Shown here piece after piece: positions 1 to 8,302 of a stretch of DNA of 19,774 nt (its first letter is position 1; every line of letters starts with the position of its first letter). The stretch spans positions 1 through 19,774 of the forward strand of contig JABAAI010000007.1 of assembly GCA_014238825.1 (NCBI GenBank). Direction: 5' to 3'. The translations under genes were made by a program, and so were the position numbers. The notes beneath the pieces were generated by a model that saw only the letters and a list, made by a program, of their open reading frames with translations, was not told the DNA's origin and made no database searches. The DNA comes from Leptospirales bacterium (GTDB lineage: Bacteria > Spirochaetota > Leptospiria > Leptospirales > Leptonemataceae).

Positions 1-87
1 CTTGCAAAAAATAGAGAGTTTTGGTTAGAAGTGAATAATCGTAAGAATTATCGGGAGACTTTATTTAGTTATCTTATCCATTTTTAG
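1..87 (+). CDS. C-terminal end of an unidentified protein (5' truncated by the window edge)
   Basis: Frame 1 is open from the first base and ends at a TAG at 85-87, giving 28 residues that begin LAKNREFWLEVNNRK. The composition (Trp, Arg, Glu, mixed hydrophobic residues) looks like real coding sequence rather than chance. It stops 32 bases before the next start codon on the same strand. The fragment is too short to assign to a family, and no function is proposed. Confidence 0.45.
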   Translation, partial: LAKNREFWLEVNNRKNYRETLFSYLIHF

Positions 88-119
88 AATAAGATTTTAA
101 TTATTATATTATTATAAGG

Positions 120-995
120 ATGAAAAATATATTTTTAAGTTATTTTTTTTATATTATTTTATTTTTTAGCTTTTATATATTTTTACATTGTAATAATACT
201 TTCTTTTATCAACCAACAAAAGAAGTTTATTTTCATCCGGATAAATTACTGTTAAAGTATAAAGAACTTTACTTAGAAGGAGTAGATCACAATAAGCTTC
301 ATGCTTGGCTTTTCCCTATCTCTTCCAGCAAATCTCTTGCTAGCCCTCTTGCTACTATCGTGCAATTTCATGGCAATGGTGAAAATATAAGTTCCCATTA
401 TCTGAGTTTACTTTGGCTTAGGAAATATAAATTTGAAATTTTTATTTTTGATTATCGTGGCTATGGACGTTCCGAGGGTCAGCCAGATACAGGGAAAATT
501 ATCGCTGATTCAAAACTTGTCTTAGAGTTTATCCAAAAGAAAAATAAGCCCAGCAAAAGGCCTATCATTGTATATGGTCAAAGCTTGGGCGGTGTTATCG
601 CTGCCCGTACCCTTGGAGAGATGAAAGACAAAGCTTTAATTAAAACAATTGTTATCGAGAGTAGTTTTAGTTCCTATCGTTCTATAGCTAAGCAAATAGG
701 CTCTAAGATATGCCTACCAATAGGATATTTAGCATATCCTATTATCAGTGATGCCTATGCTATTCGAGATTTTTTGCCAAAATTTAAGCCTATCCATACT
801 ATTGTGATTCACGGCAACAAGGATACTGTTGTTCCTTATAGAAATGGGCTTGAGATCTTTAACTTAGCTAGTCAGCCTAAGGATTTTCTAAAAATTCAAG
901 ATGGTGGGCATCTAAATTGGCATCTAGCTAAAAGATATCGTGCTTATCATAAAATATTGGCAGAGATGCTGATTAATACATTAATTGAACCGTAA
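120..995 (+). CDS. Membrane-anchored alpha/beta hydrolase (BEM46/YfhR-like)
   Basis: This is a serine hydrolase of the alpha/beta fold; its substrate is unknown. Residues 4-23 form a very hydrophobic segment that should act as an N-terminal membrane anchor or signal. A Cys at 24 follows it, but the flanking residues (F-L-H-C) are a poor lipobox. The catalytic core is clear: an oxyanion-type HGNG at 84-87, FDYRGYGRSEG at 110-120, the nucleophile elbow GQSLGG with Ser155, the acid Asp235 in HGNKDTVVP and the His264 in GGHLNWH. Length (291 aa) is normal for the BEM46/YfhR group. Only one ATG is available near the start; AAGG lies directly against it, so the ribosome site is poorly spaced. It is not obviously coupled to flgL, which starts 98 bases later. 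Confidence 0.85.
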   Translation: MKNIFLSYFFYIILFFSFYIFLHCNNTFFYQPTKEVYFHPDKLLLKYKELYLEGVDHNKLHAWLFPISSSKSLASPLATIVQFHGNGENISSHYLSLLWLRKYKFEIFIFDYRGYGRSEGQPDTGKIIADSKLVLEFIQKKNKPSKRPIIVYGQSLGGVIAARTLGEMKDKALIKTIVIESSFSSYRSIAKQIGSKICLPIGYLAYPIISDAYAIRDFLPKFKPIHTIVIHGNKDTVVPYRNGLEIFNLASQPKDFLKIQDGGHLNWHLAKRYRAYHKILAEMLINTLIEP

Positions 996-1093
996 TGACG
1001 ATGTGACGAGGCTTCTATTTCTCTATCCTAATATTTTTTAAGCTCATCCTTTTATTTTTTTTGCCGATGCTTTAGCAATAAGGTGCTAGTATT

Positions 1094-2386
1094 ATGCGGA
1101 TAACTGATATAATTAAAAATGATAATATGGTGCAGAATTTAGGAAGGCATCAAATTGAATTTGATAAGGTCCAAAATCAATTATCAACTGGCAAGCGTAT
1201 CCGTCGTCCGAGCGAATCACCGTCTGATGCTAGTAATCAAATGTATTTTCGGACTCGGCTCAAAGAGTTAAAGCAATTTGAAAATAACATAGGTGAGGGG
1301 AAAACGCGTCTTAATCTAGTTGATGGCCAGTTGGGACAGCTTACAGATATTTTACAAAGGATTAGGGTGCTTACAGTACAGGCAGCCAACGGTATTTATC
1401 AAGGAGATAATTTCTTTGCACTAAAACACGCTATCGCAAAAGAAGTAGATCAACATTTGGAGTCAGTTCTCGATCTGGCAAATGCGAAGGATGTTACCGG
1501 TCGCTCTCTCTTTGGAGGACATGACGCAGAGGGACCAGCATTTGTTAAGGTTCTTCAGTCAAGTGGGATAGACGCTAGCCGTTCTTTGAGTGCTAGCAGT
1601 GGGGCAGGTTTGGATCAGGATCAAATAGTCGAGGTTCGCTACCGTGGCAACATTGGTCAGAATTTACGCGAGATAGAACGAGGTCAGTATATGAGTGTGA
1701 ATGTTCCTGGAAATCGTGCGTTTTGGGCTACTAATATTACAATTACAGGTTCTGTAGATAATGAAGACTATAGCGCTTTGAGTGAGCAAAGTTTTCGTTT
1801 GAATGGTACAGAGATTAAAGTTGCCCTAGGTGATACAGTTGATGATATAATCGAAAAAATCAATAGAGTTGGTATTGAGATTAGAGCCGATAAAGTTGGT
1901 CAAAACTATCTTTCTTTGCATAGCACTTCTGCTCATCAGCCTTGGCTTGAAGATGTCGGAAATTCTACAGTTCTAAAAGACTTAGGCCTTTTGAGTAATG
2001 ATCCCCTTGCTAAGCCAAATGAATATTCTGAGAGTGCTACTGTTTCTGGTTTGAGTATTTTTGATATGATTATTAAATTACGTGATGATTTGACTAAGGG
2101 AGATCAATTAGAAATTGGAGGTCGTGATTTAGGTAATATTGATTCGAGTATAAATAATGTACTACGCCATCGAGCTGACGTGGGGGCGCGTGTGAATCGT
2201 TTGGAAAGTCATGAAAAGAAAGTCGCTTGGGATAGTACCCACATGACAGAATTACTGGCAGAAAGCGAGGGGATTGATTTCCCAGAAACGATTATGAATC
2301 TAAAATGGCTAGAGACAGTTCATAACTATGCCCTGAATGTAGGTGCTAGAATTATCCGTCCGAAGCTACTTGATTTTATAAGATAA
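1094..2386 (+). CDS. flgL: Flagellar hook-associated protein 3, FlgL
   Basis: FlgL forms the junction between hook (via FlgK) and filament; in a spirochaete this is part of the periplasmic flagellum. The N-terminal flagellin-like coiled region is typical: MRITDIIKNDNMVQNLGRHQ, then QLSTGKRIRRPSESPSDA (residues 29-46) and GQGQL-like LNLVDGQLGQL, followed by TVQAANGIYQGD and TGRSLFGG. The C-terminus returns to a helical flagellin-like segment (about 355-420) rich in Asn, Glu and hydrophobic residues. The 430-residue length fits spirochaetal FlgL. AAGGTG about ten bases before the ATG may serve as ribosome site. fliW starts 13 bases after the stop and csrA follows directly, the usual spirochaetal arrangement, although flgK is not immediately upstream here. 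Confidence 0.92.
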   Translation: MRITDIIKNDNMVQNLGRHQIEFDKVQNQLSTGKRIRRPSESPSDASNQMYFRTRLKELKQFENNIGEGKTRLNLVDGQLGQLTDILQRIRVLTVQAANGIYQGDNFFALKHAIAKEVDQHLESVLDLANAKDVTGRSLFGGHDAEGPAFVKVLQSSGIDASRSLSASSGAGLDQDQIVEVRYRGNIGQNLREIERGQYMSVNVPGNRAFWATNITITGSVDNEDYSALSEQSFRLNGTEIKVALGDTVDDIIEKINRVGIEIRADKVGQNYLSLHSTSAHQPWLEDVGNSTVLKDLGLLSNDPLAKPNEYSESATVSGLSIFDMIIKLRDDLTKGDQLEIGGRDLGNIDSSINNVLRHRADVGARVNRLESHEKKVAWDSTHMTELLAESEGIDFPETIMNLKWLETVHNYALNVGARIIRPKLLDFIR

Positions 2387-2399
2387 GATAAGAAATAAT

Positions 2400-2843
2400 A
2401 TGTCATTACTATTAACTAAAACATTAGGTAGTGTGAGCTTGGATCAAGCTTACATGCATCATTTTGCAGATGGCCTTTATGGATTTCCTGAGGAAAAGGA
2501 ATTTGCTTTGTTAGAAGATGGAGATGATTCCCCCTTCCTCTGGCTCCAGTCTACTAAGCAGGCCGACCTTGCCTTTGTTGTAATTGACCCTAGTTTATTT
2601 TGTGGAGAATCATATGTTCCAGGAGTTTCTTCAGTGGATCTAGAAATGATGGAAGTTAAAGATTTAAGTGAGTGTTTTATATATGTGATTGTGACCATTC
2701 CTTCTGATCGTCCTCAAGATATGACTGCTAATTTACAAGGACCAGTTCTTTTAAATCGATCTAAAAAGATAGGTCGACAAATTATATCTTTGGATAATAA
2801 TCATCAAACTAGAGTCCCTATTATTAATAAGCTGGAGAATTAA
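2400..2843 (+). CDS. fliW: Flagellar assembly factor FliW
   Basis: FliW is a small cytoplasmic protein that binds flagellin and, when free, binds CsrA and relieves its repression of flagellin translation (known for the family). The 147-residue product has the family hallmarks: an FPEEKEFALLE segment near 27-37, WLQSTKQADLAFVVIDPSLF at 48-67, VIVTIPSDRP around 95-104 and the C-terminal TANLQGPVLLNRSKKIGRQ block. It lies between flgL and csrA, and its stop is only two bases before the csrA start, so translation of the two regulators is probably coupled. No clear Shine-Dalgarno site precedes its ATG. Confidence 0.93.
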   Translation: MSLLLTKTLGSVSLDQAYMHHFADGLYGFPEEKEFALLEDGDDSPFLWLQSTKQADLAFVVIDPSLFCGESYVPGVSSVDLEMMEVKDLSECFIYVIVTIPSDRPQDMTANLQGPVLLNRSKKIGRQIISLDNNHQTRVPIINKLEN

Positions 2844-2845
2844 TC

Positions 2846-3082
2846 TTGCTTGTACTTGCTAGAAAAGTTAATGAGAGTATCATCATAGGTGATGAGGTAG
2901 AAGTTTTTGTTGTAGACATCAAAGGTGATCAAATCAAGCTGGGTGTGAAGGCTCCACGTTCTTTAAGCGTTCATCGTGCTGAGGTTTATCAGGATATTAA
3001 GAACCAGAACCAAAAAGCTGCAGCCAGTACTCCCAAATCACTAGAGGGTTTGGGTAATCTTATTAGGAAAAAAAATGATTAG
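2846..3082 (+). CDS. csrA: Carbon storage regulator CsrA (TTG start)
   Basis: CsrA is a dimeric RNA-binding protein that blocks translation by binding GGA motifs in mRNA leaders; beside fliW it is expected to control flagellin synthesis. The product begins MLVLARKVNESIIIG and carries both main RNA-contact regions: Leu4/Arg6 in strand 1 and Arg44 in VHRAEVY. The start is a TTG, chosen because it gives the exact conserved N-terminus and is preceded by GGAG (about eight bases away) inside the end of fliW. At 78 residues it is longer than the usual 60-70; the extra lysine-rich tail (about 56-78) is not needed for the fold. The gap to fliW is two bases. Confidence 0.95.
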   Translation: MLVLARKVNESIIIGDEVEVFVVDIKGDQIKLGVKAPRSLSVHRAEVYQDIKNQNQKAAASTPKSLEGLGNLIRKKND

Positions 3083-3104
3083 AACTTAGGGTTTATATTG
3101 ATTT

Positions 3105-4613
3105 ATGAAAGCAATAAAGATTGATAAAAAGAAACTTAGTAAAAAAATAAAATCATCTCCTAAAAGTAAGTCTAAAGCCAAGAGCAAAATTGCTTCTAAA
3201 AGCAAGGCTAAAGCTAAGAGTAAAATTGCTTCTAAAAGCAAGTCTAAAGCCAAGCGTAAAATTGTTTCTAAAAGCAAGGCTAAAGCCAAGCGTAAAATTG
3301 TTTCTAAAAGCAAGTCTAAAGCTAAGGCCAAGTCTGTGCCTGCTTACCTAAAAGGGGTCCCTCATTTTATTCATAAAAGCAAAGATTTTGAAGTCCTTGC
3401 CTTAGGTACAGCACATATCTCGAAGCAATCAGTAAAGGACGTGCGTAAAGTTTTTGCCGCATATCAACCAGATAGTGTTGCAGTTGAGCTATGTCAGCCA
3501 CGTTTTGAATCATTAATGTTACCCAATAGATGGAAGAGCTTGGATATAGCCCAAGTTATAAAACAAAATAAAATCTGGCTTTTAGCTAGTAGTCTTTTAG
3601 TTGCAGCGTTTCAAAAAAAGATTGGCTCAGAAACAGGCGTCTCGCCGGGGGCAGAAATGAAAACAGCTATTCAATTAGCAAATAAGAATGGTCGCCGAAT
3701 AATATTAGCAGATCGTGAGGTGCGTATTACCATGTCTCGTTTATGGTCTCGAGTTGGTTTTTTTAGCCGGCTTTCTCTCATCAGCTTTTTAATTGCTTCG
3801 CTTTTTATAAGAGATAAAGTTAGTAGTGATGATATTGAAAAATTAAAAGCCAGTGATGTTTTAGACGATTTACTCAAATCACTTCCTAAACGTTATAGAG
3901 CCTTACGTGAAATTATTCTTGATGAACGCGATATTTGTATTGCAGAGAATATTCGTAATTATGAAGAGCTAGGACTAAAGGCAAATATAAAAAAGAAGAG
4001 TTTAGCCAAGCCTTCTACTAAGAGAGGAACTAAGAAGAATCGTATTTTGGCGGTACTCGGTGCTGCTCATCTTCGTGGCGTAGAAAAAAATCTCAAAAGT
4101 AAAAAGCCTAATGTAAACATAGCAGAGTTATTGACAGTACCGAAAACTTGGAGTCTAAAAACTATTTTTTCTTTTATTATCTTTAGTCTTATTTTTTTGG
4201 GAATAAGTGCTATTTTCTATCAGAGTGGTTTAGATCTTGCAGTTATCCAAGAGCTTGTGCTATATTGGGTTTTAAGTCGTTGTATAGGTGCAGGACTTGG
4301 TGCGCTTGTTGCTTATCCTCGTCCAAGTACCTTTATAGCAACGGTATTCTTAGCTCCAATATCTTACTTTCTTGGTTTTGTTGGTATTCGTCTTTGGATG
4401 GTTTCAGCTCTTGCCGAGCTGCGTTCTAAAAAACCACAGGTAGAAGATTTTGAAAACATTGCAACAAGCATCCATAATTTTCGTACTTTTGTAGTCAGTC
4501 TTTATCGAAATAGAGTCATTCATCTTCTTTTTTTAATACTTAGTGTTTCATGGGGTCTTACCATAGGAAATATATTTTTTATCAAGGTGATCCTAGATGG
4601 CCTAGCAAAGTAG
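3105..4613 (+). CDS. TraB/PrgY-family membrane protein with a lysine-rich repeat N-terminus
   Basis: The family is related to TraB of Enterococcus pheromone plasmids and to Tiki-type metalloproteases; the bacterial function is not established. Residues 1-80 are almost only Lys, Ser and Ala, including five 12-residue units at 19-78. The globular domain (about 82-345) has the two GxxH motifs of the superfamily, GTAH at 101-104 and GAAH at 319-322, and a conserved Glu128 in VAVELC. The C-terminal part (about 345-502) contains several membrane segments, for example around FSFIIFSLIFLGI, FLAPISYFLGFVGI and the last 25 residues. The ribosome site is weak (AGGG about 14 bases upstream). It starts 22 bases after csrA, so it may be read from the flagellar cluster, but a functional link is only inferred. 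Confidence 0.8.
   Translation: MKAIKIDKKKLSKKIKSSPKSKSKAKSKIASKSKAKAKSKIASKSKSKAKRKIVSKSKAKAKRKIVSKSKSKAKAKSVPAYLKGVPHFIHKSKDFEVLALGTAHISKQSVKDVRKVFAAYQPDSVAVELCQPRFESLMLPNRWKSLDIAQVIKQNKIWLLASSLLVAAFQKKIGSETGVSPGAEMKTAIQLANKNGRRIILADREVRITMSRLWSRVGFFSRLSLISFLIASLFIRDKVSSDDIEKLKASDVLDDLLKSLPKRYRALREIILDERDICIAENIRNYEELGLKANIKKKSLAKPSTKRGTKKNRILAVLGAAHLRGVEKNLKSKKPNVNIAELLTVPKTWSLKTIFSFIIFSLIFLGISAIFYQSGLDLAVIQELVLYWVLSRCIGAGLGALVAYPRPSTFIATVFLAPISYFLGFVGIRLWMVSALAELRSKKPQVEDFENIATSIHNFRTFVVSLYRNRVIHLLFLILSVSWGLTIGNIFFIKVILDGLAK
3159..3338 (+). repeat. Five in-frame 36-bp tandem repeats encoding K/S/A-rich units
   Basis: Five consecutive 12-codon units read PKSKSKAKSKIA, SKSKAKAKSKIA, SKSKSKAKRKIV, SKSKAKAKRKIV and SKSKSKAKAKSV. 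The DNA units differ mostly at single bases (GCT/GCC, TCT/GCT, AGT/CGT), and alternating similarity between units suggests duplication of a 72-bp pair. Because the unit is a multiple of three, copy-number change would keep the gene in frame. Confidence 0.9.
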
Positions 4614-4713
4614 CTTCACCTTTTGGTGCTAGTTCTTTTTGGAAAACTTGATAATTAAAATTTCCCTGTTGTCGTAATTAATACGATAAAGTAAATGTGT
4701 TATATTTTAAGTT

Positions 4714-5529
4714 ATGAGAACTATTTCTTTTTCTAGTCTTCGTGATGAGCTACAAGATTTAAAAGATAAACTATCTTTGCAGGCTCTCAAGAGTGGTACT
4801 GAGATTGAACACATGAACTTTGAGGAGCTGGACTTATTGCGACAGCTTAGTTTAGGGATTGTCCCTCTCTATGTAAAAATTGGTGGTGCTGAGGCACGTA
4901 ATGATATTCAGACCCTAGCTCAAATAAAAGTAGATGGACTGATTGCTCCGATGATCGAGTCAGTATATGCCCTAGAAAAATTTATTCAAAGTCTTAGAGA
5001 TGTCTTAGCTGAAAACGAGTACCAAAAAATGAAAAAGGGGATCAATATAGAAACCATTACCGCCTTAGAGAATCTTGAAAAAATAATGTCACATGAGTAT
5101 ATAAAAGAATTGAACCAATTAACTGCTGCTCGTGCTGATCTTTCTGCCTCCTTGGGGGCGACGGTTAGTGCAAATGATCCCCAAGTTTTCCAGTATTGTA
5201 AAGAAATAGTCCAGAGTGCTCGTGTCCGTGGATTGGAGACATCGGTTGGTGGCAAAATTGAGGGTCATACCGTTCAAAGAATAATCTCTGAAATCCAACC
5301 TGATTTTATCAATACTAGACATATGCTTGTATCTATAAAACGACTCAAAACTAATTTAAAGCATAATCCATCAGAAATAATTACTCGGCATCTATCTTTT
5401 GAATGCTCACTTTATTCTTATTTGGCGACTATCTTTTCAGCCAAAAAATCATATTATGAGGAACGGATAGCATCGATAAGAAAGCGAATAGAAAGAAAAC
5501 AAATAGAAATACCTTACGCAATAAAATAG
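4714..5529 (+). CDS. HpcH/HpaI aldolase / citrate lyase beta-like protein
   Basis: The product resembles the HpcH/HpaI and citrate lyase beta TIM-barrel family, which cleaves or forms C-C bonds next to pyruvate, acetyl-CoA or oxaloacetate using a divalent metal. Visible elements are VKIGGAEARND (54-64), a barrel strand APMIES (78-83), INIET with the likely metal ligand Glu113, and ARADLSASLG with Arg140 and the second ligand Asp142. A basic, helical C-terminal tail (about 240-271) is predicted. The substrate cannot be read from sequence. aceE starts 20 bases downstream, so co-transcription with a pyruvate-consuming enzyme is likely. No strong ribosome site is seen. The 100 bases upstream separate it from the TraB-like gene and hold at best a weak hairpin. 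Confidence 0.72.
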   Translation: MRTISFSSLRDELQDLKDKLSLQALKSGTEIEHMNFEELDLLRQLSLGIVPLYVKIGGAEARNDIQTLAQIKVDGLIAPMIESVYALEKFIQSLRDVLAENEYQKMKKGINIETITALENLEKIMSHEYIKELNQLTAARADLSASLGATVSANDPQVFQYCKEIVQSARVRGLETSVGGKIEGHTVQRIISEIQPDFINTRHMLVSIKRLKTNLKHNPSEIITRHLSFECSLYSYLATIFSAKKSYYEERIASIRKRIERKQIEIPYAIK

Positions 5530-5549
5530 AAGTTAGATAAATTTTAATA

Positions 5550-8264
5550 ATGGATCAAGAAGACTTAGAAACACTTCGCTTAGAAAAAAATGAATGGCTG
5601 TCGTCCTTGGATTATGTGATTCGTAATGGTTCCAAAAAGCGTGTCAGATATTTATTACGTGCTCTCCAAAATTATGCTGCTGAATTTGGTATTCAATTAC
5701 CCTATGCTGCCAATACTCCATATTTAAACACTATTTCTTGTCAGAAGCAAGGTCGTTTTCCCGGCAATATTGTAATAGAAAAACGGATTCGGAGTCTAGT
5801 TCGTTGGAATGCTTTGGCTATGGTTGTGCGTGCTAATCGTACCGAGGATGGTATTGGTGGGCACATTTCTACTTACGCATCCTGTGCGACTCTTTTGGAA
5901 GTCGCTTTTAATCACTTCTTTCATGGCAAGGATGACCCCTCGGGAGGGGATTTAATTTATTTTCAAGGGCATGCCGCTCCCGGTATTTATGCCCGTTCAT
6001 TTTTAGAGGGGCGACTTTCAGAAAAGGATTTGGATAACTTTCGCCGTGAGCTAAATCCTAGTGGTGGACTTTCTTCATACCCACACCCTTGGTTGATGCC
6101 TAAGTTTTGGCAATTCCCAACCGTATCAATGGGTTTAGGACCAATGTTAGCAATATATCAAGCACGATTTAATCACTACTTAGAAGACAGGAAAATTATT
6201 TCAAAAAAAAAGAACGCTAAGGTATGGGCTTTCTTGGGTGACGGAGAGACAGATGAGCCGGAGACTTTGGGAGCTATTACTTTAGCTTCCAGAGAACAGT
6301 TAGATAATCTTATCTTTGTGGTAAATTGTAATTTACAGCGCTTAGACGGACCAGTGCGCGGTAATGCTAAAATAATTCAAGAATTGGAGGCAGTATTTAG
6401 GGGTGCTGGTTGGAACGTAATAAAAGTAATTTGGGGTTCAGCTTGGGATCCACTATTAGAAAAAGACAAAGAGGGCGATCTCGTGGAGCGCATGGAGGAA
6501 ACGGTAGATGGAGACTATCAGCGATATAGTGCTGCCAAGGGGGATTATGTAAGGGAACATTTTTTTGGTAAAAGTGAGCAACTTAAAAAGATGGTCGATG
6601 CTTATTCTGACGAAGATATCATGAAATTCAATCGTGGGGGACACGATTCCACAAAGGTCTACGCGGCTTATCGTATGGCTATAGAGCATCAAGGAGCACC
6701 TACGGTTATTTTAGCTAAGACAATAAAAGGCTATGGTCTAGGGGAAGCGGGGGAAGGTAAGAACGTGTCTCACCAGCAGAAGAAATTGAACGAACAAGAG
6801 CTCCAGAATTTTCGTTCTCGCTTTGGAATTCCAATCTCAGATGAGCAGATTGGGTCAGCACCGTTTTACAGACCTAAGAAAGATGCTCCAGAAATGATAT
6901 ATCTTAAAGAAAGACGAAAAGCCTTAGGCGGATCAGTTCCCCAGCGTCGAGAGACTAAGAATAGTCATGAATTGCCTACTAGTGATTTCTTTACTGAATT
7001 TTATGAATCATCTCAAGGCAAGCAATTATCTACGACAATGGTTTTTGTTAAGATTTTAACTAAGCTTTTACGCCATCCAAAGCTTGGGAAATATATTGTA
7101 CCGATTATACCAGATGAAGCGAGGACATTTGGGATGGAGTCTCTTTTTCGTCAGGTAGGGATATATTCCCATATCGGTCAAAAATATGAACCAGTAGATA
7201 GATCGACTCTCCTTTACTATAAAGAAGCTAGTGATGGGCAAATAATCGAGGAGGGAATAACTGAAGCGGGTTCCATTTCTTCTTTTATTGCTGCAGGCAC
7301 GGCTTATGCTAGTCATGGCGTGACTATGATTCCATTTTTTATTTATTATTCTATGTTTGGTTTTCAGAGAATTGGAGATTTGATTTGGGCTGCAGGAGAT
7401 ATGGGCTGCCGTGGTTTTTTGATTGGAGGTACCGCAGGTAGGACTACTCTAGCTGGGGAGGGTCTGCAACATCAAGATGGTCATAGCCACCTTCTTGCTT
7501 ATCCCTATCCTCATATTCGCGCTTATGATCCAGCATTTGCCTATGAAGTTGCAGCTATTGTCGAAGATGGTTTAGATAGAATGTACAAAAAGAACGAAAA
7601 ACTTATTTATTATTTTACTGTTTGTAATGAACCCTACGAAATGCCAGCGGCACCATCATATCATGGGGATAAGAACAATAAAACTTTGAAAGAAAATATC
7701 ATAAAAGGGATGTATCTCTATAAAAAGCTAAGCTCTAATTCAAAAGCAAAAGCTAAGCTCCAGTTATTAATTAGTGGCTCTCTGTTTGGAGAGGCTCTAG
7801 TGGCTGCCAATACATTAGTAGAGGAATACCAGATTGATTTAGAGTTATGGAGTGTAACAAGTTATAAGCAACTTTTTGTAGATCTAATGGATACAGAGCG
7901 TTATAATAGGACGTGTCTTGATGCTAAAAAGAAAAAATCGCCTTATATCTCGCAATGCATAAATAAGGATATCGATGCAGTTCTTGCTGTTACAGATTAC
8001 ACGCGAGCCTTACCCCTTTCTATAGCAAATGGGATTAAGGTTCCTTTTACAAGTTTGGGTACTGATGGTTTTGGGCGCAGTGATTCTCGTAAAGATTTGC
8101 GTGATTTTTTTGAGGTTGATTCCAAGTACATAATTATAGCAGCCCTCTCTTTACTTGTATCAGAAGCGGGAACAAAAATAAAAGCTGAGGAACTTAAAGC
8201 AGCTATTAAAAAAAGTGGCATAGATCCTAAAAAAATTGCAGCTTCACAGCTCAAGTGGGGATAG
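5550..8264 (+). CDS. aceE: Pyruvate dehydrogenase E1 component, homodimeric type
   Basis: AceE decarboxylates pyruvate with thiamine diphosphate and passes the acetyl group to lipoyl-E2. The 904-residue protein follows the E. coli type (887 aa) throughout. Catalytic or cofactor residues visible are His105 in GGHIST, His141 in FQGHAAPG, the thiamine/Mg motif GDGETDEP from 230 to Asn259/Asn261 (VNCN), His408 in GKNVSHQ, and the EARTFGME, YYSMFGFQRIGD and HQDGHSH blocks in the second half. The C-terminal GTDGFGRSDSR motif is also present. E2 (aceF) and E3 (lpd) are not in the window. The start has no evident Shine-Dalgarno sequence. It directly follows the aldolase-like gene; hisI begins 38 bases after it. 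Confidence 0.95.
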   Translation: MDQEDLETLRLEKNEWLSSLDYVIRNGSKKRVRYLLRALQNYAAEFGIQLPYAANTPYLNTISCQKQGRFPGNIVIEKRIRSLVRWNALAMVVRANRTEDGIGGHISTYASCATLLEVAFNHFFHGKDDPSGGDLIYFQGHAAPGIYARSFLEGRLSEKDLDNFRRELNPSGGLSSYPHPWLMPKFWQFPTVSMGLGPMLAIYQARFNHYLEDRKIISKKKNAKVWAFLGDGETDEPETLGAITLASREQLDNLIFVVNCNLQRLDGPVRGNAKIIQELEAVFRGAGWNVIKVIWGSAWDPLLEKDKEGDLVERMEETVDGDYQRYSAAKGDYVREHFFGKSEQLKKMVDAYSDEDIMKFNRGGHDSTKVYAAYRMAIEHQGAPTVILAKTIKGYGLGEAGEGKNVSHQQKKLNEQELQNFRSRFGIPISDEQIGSAPFYRPKKDAPEMIYLKERRKALGGSVPQRRETKNSHELPTSDFFTEFYESSQGKQLSTTMVFVKILTKLLRHPKLGKYIVPIIPDEARTFGMESLFRQVGIYSHIGQKYEPVDRSTLLYYKEASDGQIIEEGITEAGSISSFIAAGTAYASHGVTMIPFFIYYSMFGFQRIGDLIWAAGDMGCRGFLIGGTAGRTTLAGEGLQHQDGHSHLLAYPYPHIRAYDPAFAYEVAAIVEDGLDRMYKKNEKLIYYFTVCNEPYEMPAAPSYHGDKNNKTLKENIIKGMYLYKKLSSNSKAKAKLQLLISGSLFGEALVAANTLVEEYQIDLELWSVTSYKQLFVDLMDTERYNRTCLDAKKKKSPYISQCINKDIDAVLAVTDYTRALPLSIANGIKVPFTSLGTDGFGRSDSRKDLRDFFEVDSKYIIIAALSLLVSEAGTKIKAEELKAAIKKSGIDPKKIAASQLKWG

Positions 8265-8302
8265 GTAATTTTAGATAATTACACGCTGAGTAAGTTTTAA
8301 TT

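Noticed and set aside
120..191. Lipobox in the alpha/beta hydrolase
   Set aside because: Cys24 is preceded by F-L-H, a poor fit even for the relaxed spirochaetal rule, so only a membrane anchor is claimed.
3086..3331. Minus-strand frame of repeated Leu/Ala-rich units
   Set aside because: It is the antisense of the Lys/Ser/Ala repeat in the TraB-like gene; the regularity comes from the repeat itself and there is no ribosome site.
4614..4660. Terminator after the TraB-like gene (CACC-TTTT-GGTG followed by T-rich sequence)
   Set aside because: Only a 4-bp core stem with a bulge; too weak to list as a terminator.
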